Assembly: GCA_046724555.1 (NCBI GenBank) | Contig: JBKOWU010000182.1 | Span: 1-15,779 of the forward strand | Reading direction: 5' to 3' | Length of the DNA: 15,779 nt | Origin: JAFAQB01 sp046724555 | GTDB lineage: Archaea; Thermoproteota; Nitrososphaeria; Nitrososphaerales; Nitrososphaeraceae | Part shown: piece after piece, positions 13,721-15,779 of the stretch | Layout: each line of letters begins with the position of its first letter | Position numbering within the stretch: the first letter of the stretch is position 1 | The notes under the pieces: generated by a model | The model's input: the letters and a program-made list of their open reading frames with translations, nothing else | What the model was told of the DNA's origin: nothing | Database searches by the model: none | Made by a program: the position numbers and the translations under genes

Positions 13721-13903
13721 TTGGTCTATTCGAAAAAGATAAAGTTAAACGTAGAAATTGAAGTTGATGTTCCGCTTGATATTATAGAAGATATAAACAG
13801 AATTAAAGCAGTTGAAGATGGCCTACGATTAAGTATTTCCAAAGGTCTTTATGAGCAGGGAGTTTCATTTAAGATAAATAAAATCGATTCTAATCTAACG
13901 TGA
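13721..13903 (+). CDS. Small unknown protein (60 residues, start uncertain)
   Basis: I do not recognise this protein. It has a regular amphipathic pattern, KIKLNVEIEVDVPLDIIEDI, then RIKAVEDGLRLSISKGLYEQ and GVSFKINKI, suggesting strand-helix-strand, with no Cys or His. The only legal start in frame is TTG 13721, with no Shine-Dalgarno sequence. The frame is open back to 13622, after a TAG at 13619-13621, and encodes plausible residues (GERIINQAQKSPHSSFGKVD), but without ATG, GTG or TTG. A strong TATA box at 13588 would start the transcript at that open stretch. Either the mRNA has a ~100-nt leader or the protein is longer and begins non-canonically. The coding call rests on the regular pattern and promoter only. 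Confidence 0.5.
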   Translation: MVYSKKIKLNVEIEVDVPLDIIEDINRIKAVEDGLRLSISKGLYEQGVSFKINKIDSNLT

Positions 13904-14044
13904 TCAATATATAATAATAACAATAATATTTTTTATAACAGAAGTACATGCCTGATTTGAAAGGAACGACCTTGTACATTCTATTTGTGCAGATCATATT
14001 TGATCTTCGACCGCTCTATGACCAAGATAGACATTTAGACAACA

Positions 14045-14056
14045 TAGCTTAAGCTA
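14045..14056. repeat. 12-bp perfect palindrome TAGCTTAAGCTA
   Basis: The sequence equals its own reverse complement with no spacer. It lies midway in the ~300-bp gap between the small unknown ORF and DUF1512 and far from a start codon. It could be a regulator site. The rest of 13904-14160 contains no gene. Confidence 0.4.
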
Positions 14057-14162
14057 TTTCTATAATTGTAGGTTACTGGTCAGGAGTATCAAGCATTCAG
14101 TGTCACCTTAATTATTTGGTTGGCGTCATCTGACTTTATACAAAGTAAACCTTTAATTGTGA

Positions 14163-14197
14163 TTAAAAATCCAATTCATTTGGATTAGAGACTCTAA
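14163..14197 (+). promoter_or_regulatory. DUF1512 promoter with two overlapping dyads
   Basis: TTAAAAAT (14163-14170) is a TATA candidate with a start site near 14191, 10 nt before the ATG. AATCCAA/TTGGATT (14168-14174, 14180-14186, 5-nt centre) overlaps the TATA box. TTAGAG/CTCTAA (14185-14190, 14192-14197, centre 14191) sits on the start site. Dyads covering both TATA box and start site are the usual place for archaeal repressors. Confidence 0.45.
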
Positions 14198-14200
14198 AAT

Positions 14201-15343
14201 ATGGTTGCTTTCTTTCTTCAACAACTTAACGGTATTTTTGGGCCCGGAGGAGGATCTGATTCAGGCTCCAATCCTTTTACGTATATCATTTGGTTCGCGC
14301 CCATTTTCATTTTAATGATTTATGGCCAGAAACTTCAATCATGGATAATTCTTGGTGACATTTCAAAATCCTTGACGAAATTAAAAACAATGAAAGAAAT
14401 GTCTAGAAAAGAAGCAATAGACTATGTAAAAACATTAGCTAAACCTTCTATCGATCCTAGTGAAAGAATCGACAAATTTATTGAATATTTTGCGATTATG
14501 CCTGTAGATCTTGATCCAAATGGGATCATCGGAAAGCTGGATCACATAATGAGAACCAAAGATGAAAGGATCCGGTCAGAAATTAAAACAATGGCAGATG
14601 AAATCAGTGACATGGATATTTCACGTACAGAAAATATTTTGGAGGCAGCAATGGCTCTAAATATGATTTACAAAGTAGTGAGACATTTTTATCTCATGGG
14701 TAAGCGGACTACGAACATGTTGGTACTGGTACAATTGCAAATGGTGATGCCGCTATTGTTACAAGAAGCTGAGGCTTTGCAAAATGGAATAAGTGCATTT
14801 AAAAATGGTCAACCTATAGGAGATGGCATAGGTCCTATGGTTGTCGGAAAAATGATGATTGGGAAGGAAAAGAAACTAGTTGCCAGAGAGACTCTTTACA
14901 CCGAGGATGAGTATCGGGGTAGAAAGTTGTATTTGCTCAAAGCAGAAGGACCTAGTGGAGCTGTGGGTAGACCAGGAGAAGGAGTTCAACGATTAGCTGG
15001 AGAAATGGGTTTCAAAATTGATGTCATAATAATGATAGATGCAGCATTAAAATTAGAGGGCGAAAAAACTGGAACCATTGCTGAAGGTGTCGGCGCTGCA
15101 ATAGGTGGTATAGGGGTCGAGAGATATCAGATTGAAGATGTTGCAACAAGATTTAACATTCCTGTTTACGCCGTGATAGTAAAGGAATCTATTCAGGATG
15201 CAATATCTATCATGCGAAAAGAAATTTCTGATTCGTTTGATAAGGTAAGCACTGCCGTGCTTAAGCTAATTGAAGATAAGACCCTTGTAGGACAATCAGT
15301 TTTGGTTATTGGTGTGGGAAATACACTAGGAGTTGCACAGTAG
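14201..15343 (+). CDS. DUF1512 family protein, membrane-anchored
   Basis: The 380-residue protein matches DUF1512, an archaeal family without assigned function. An N-terminal Gly/Ser-rich segment is followed by one hydrophobic helix (FTYIIWFAPIFILMI, residues ~26-41), so the protein is probably anchored in the cell membrane with its bulk in the cytosol. A helical middle part has SRKEAIDYVKTLAKPSIDPS and LMGKRTTNMLVLVQLQMVMP. The C-terminal part is glycine-rich: GQPIGDGIGPMVVGKMM, GPSGAVGRPGEG, IAEGVGAAIGGIGVERYQIE and VLVIGVGNTLG. These conserved glycine loops suggest a nucleotide- or metabolite-binding domain, but that is inference. ATG 14201 fits the promoter just upstream. Its TAG stop is followed after one codon by the TTG of the next gene in the same frame. 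Confidence 0.85.
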   Translation: MVAFFLQQLNGIFGPGGGSDSGSNPFTYIIWFAPIFILMIYGQKLQSWIILGDISKSLTKLKTMKEMSRKEAIDYVKTLAKPSIDPSERIDKFIEYFAIMPVDLDPNGIIGKLDHIMRTKDERIRSEIKTMADEISDMDISRTENILEAAMALNMIYKVVRHFYLMGKRTTNMLVLVQLQMVMPLLLQEAEALQNGISAFKNGQPIGDGIGPMVVGKMMIGKEKKLVARETLYTEDEYRGRKLYLLKAEGPSGAVGRPGEGVQRLAGEMGFKIDVIIMIDAALKLEGEKTGTIAEGVGAAIGGIGVERYQIEDVATRFNIPVYAVIVKESIQDAISIMRKEISDSFDKVSTAVLKLIEDKTLVGQSVLVIGVGNTLGVAQ

Positions 15344-15346
15344 AAC

Positions 15347-15562
15347 TTGTGGTTCCCATTTAGGAAGAATAAGAAAGATAAATCTCCACAAATTTATTCT
15401 GTTGAAACATGTGAGAGCTGTGGATATATGACAAGAAGAAATTTTGAACTCAGAGACTATGTTTACAAGAGAAGCGCTACCTGTAAGAAGTGCTCGGGAA
15501 TTGTTATGATCACTTCGATTTACGGTGAGTATCCATCTGATAAGCAAGAGAAAATATCATAG
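15347..15562 (+). CDS. Small zinc-ribbon protein coupled to DUF1512
   Basis: The 71-residue protein starts at TTG 15347 with a basic N-terminus (MWFPFRKNKKDK). It then has SVETCESCGYMTRRNF and, 20 residues later, SATCKKCSGIVM: a CxxC-CxxC zinc ribbon, probably binding one zinc ion. Function is not recognised; such ribbons serve in nucleic-acid or protein contacts. The gene lies 3 nt after the DUF1512 stop and in the same reading frame, with no promoter between, so it is almost certainly translated from the same mRNA by reinitiation. No ATG is available before the first Cys pair, which supports the TTG. Confidence 0.78.
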   Translation: MWFPFRKNKKDKSPQIYSVETCESCGYMTRRNFELRDYVYKRSATCKKCSGIVMITSIYGEYPSDKQEKIS

Positions 15563-15632
15563 GCCTATTGGCGTAGGATCGATAATTGAAAAATGAAATT
15601 TGATAAGTTCATTATCGCGGCAAATGGCAGAA

Positions 15633-15779
15633 TTATAATGTGATAATATCAATAGAACTATCCAAGGGAATGAATGTGTGCTCAGCTTGAGCAACTGTTT
15701 TTCCATTTCCTTCGATAAGAATAGGATATGCATGGACATTTCTTCTTTTGATTAAAATATCTATATATTGACGGGCTTT
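15633..15779 (-). CDS. 3' end of an unknown gene running off the window
   Basis: On the minus strand the frame is open from the last base of the window to a TAA at 15633-15635, encoding 48 residues. These start KARQYIDILIKRRNVHAYPI and continue LIEGNGKTVAQAEHTFIPLD, ending SIDIITL. The composition, with balanced charges and a strand-like C-terminus, looks like real protein. It is better than the overlapping Ser/His/Leu-rich frame on the same strand (15557-15739). No start codon is needed, since the gene begins beyond the edge. It converges with the DUF1512/zinc-ribbon pair, leaving 70 nt between stops. I do not recognise the family. Confidence 0.55.
   Translation of the reverse strand, partial: KARQYIDILIKRRNVHAYPILIEGNGKTVAQAEHTFIPLDSSIDIITL

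Noticed and set aside
3486..15343. Possible TAG recoding: ATG-TTG-TAG before aIF1A, ATG-ATT-TAG before the 13.7-kb ORF and TAG between DUF1512 and the zinc ribbon all have open frame after them.
   Set aside because: TAG is the natural stop of CDC48, the lysA-like gene, purB and DUF1512 at normal family lengths, and both ATGs probably lie upstream of the predicted transcript starts.
15557..15739. A 60-codon minus-strand ORF near the right edge.
   Set aside because: The overlapping frame open to the window end (15633-15779) has better protein character; this one is Ser/His/Leu-rich and covers intergenic sequence.
1..15779. Mobile elements, CRISPR arrays or a new defence system.
   Set aside because: No transposase, integrase, nuclease or regularly spaced repeats were seen; the gene content is housekeeping plus small unknown proteins.

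Overview
This is an AT-rich archaeal chromosome segment. The best fit is a Thaumarchaeota/Nitrososphaeria genome. The evidence is a CDC48-type AAA ATPase, aIF1A, archaeal RtcB, a PDCD5-type protein, DUF1512, a DUF6659-like protein and TATA-box promoters placed for leaderless or very short-leader mRNAs. The low GC suggests a Nitrosocosmicus-like or uncultured relative rather than the GC-richer Nitrososphaera species. That placement is inference; no rRNA gene is present.

Layout. Positions 1-1059 hold the C-terminal half of a CDC48 ATPase, cut by the window edge. A LysA-like PLP decarboxylase (1346-2689) and an acylphosphatase (2774-3061) follow. Next come about 480 bp without a gene but with two adjacent hairpins, then aIF1A (stop at 3809), whose conserved N-terminus lies in frame upstream of any normal start codon. 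An unknown minus-strand gene (4078-4494) diverges from pyrG (CTP synthase, 4651-6327) across a region with a perfect 9-bp inverted repeat. pyrG overlaps tail-to-tail with a minus-strand NAD kinase that carries a C-terminal winged-helix domain (6317-7324). Upstream of that kinase, on the same strand, is a decayed PfkB-family sugar/nucleoside kinase (7382-8213) with two frameshifts.

The plus strand continues with a DUF6659-like/HTH protein (8406-8933) and a three-gene coupled operon: rtcB, a PDCD5-family protein and an unknown ORF, joined twice by TAATG stop/start overlaps. A leaderless purB (11609-12982) and a tiny C2H2 zinc-finger protein follow. An intergenic stretch contains a promoter and a possible structured RNA in front of a small unknown ORF. 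The window closes with DUF1512, a zinc-ribbon protein in the same frame just after the DUF1512 stop, and the 3' end of a minus-strand gene that runs off the right edge.

Most genes are housekeeping: protein quality control, translation initiation, pyrimidine and purine nucleotide synthesis, NADP supply, and tRNA splicing/RNA repair. I see no mobile element, CRISPR array, tRNA or rRNA. The points most worth a second look are the start-less aIF1A, the NAD kinase-wHTH fusion with an altered GGDG motif, the pseudogenised PfkB, the candidate structured leader near 13.65 kb and the dyads in several promoters.
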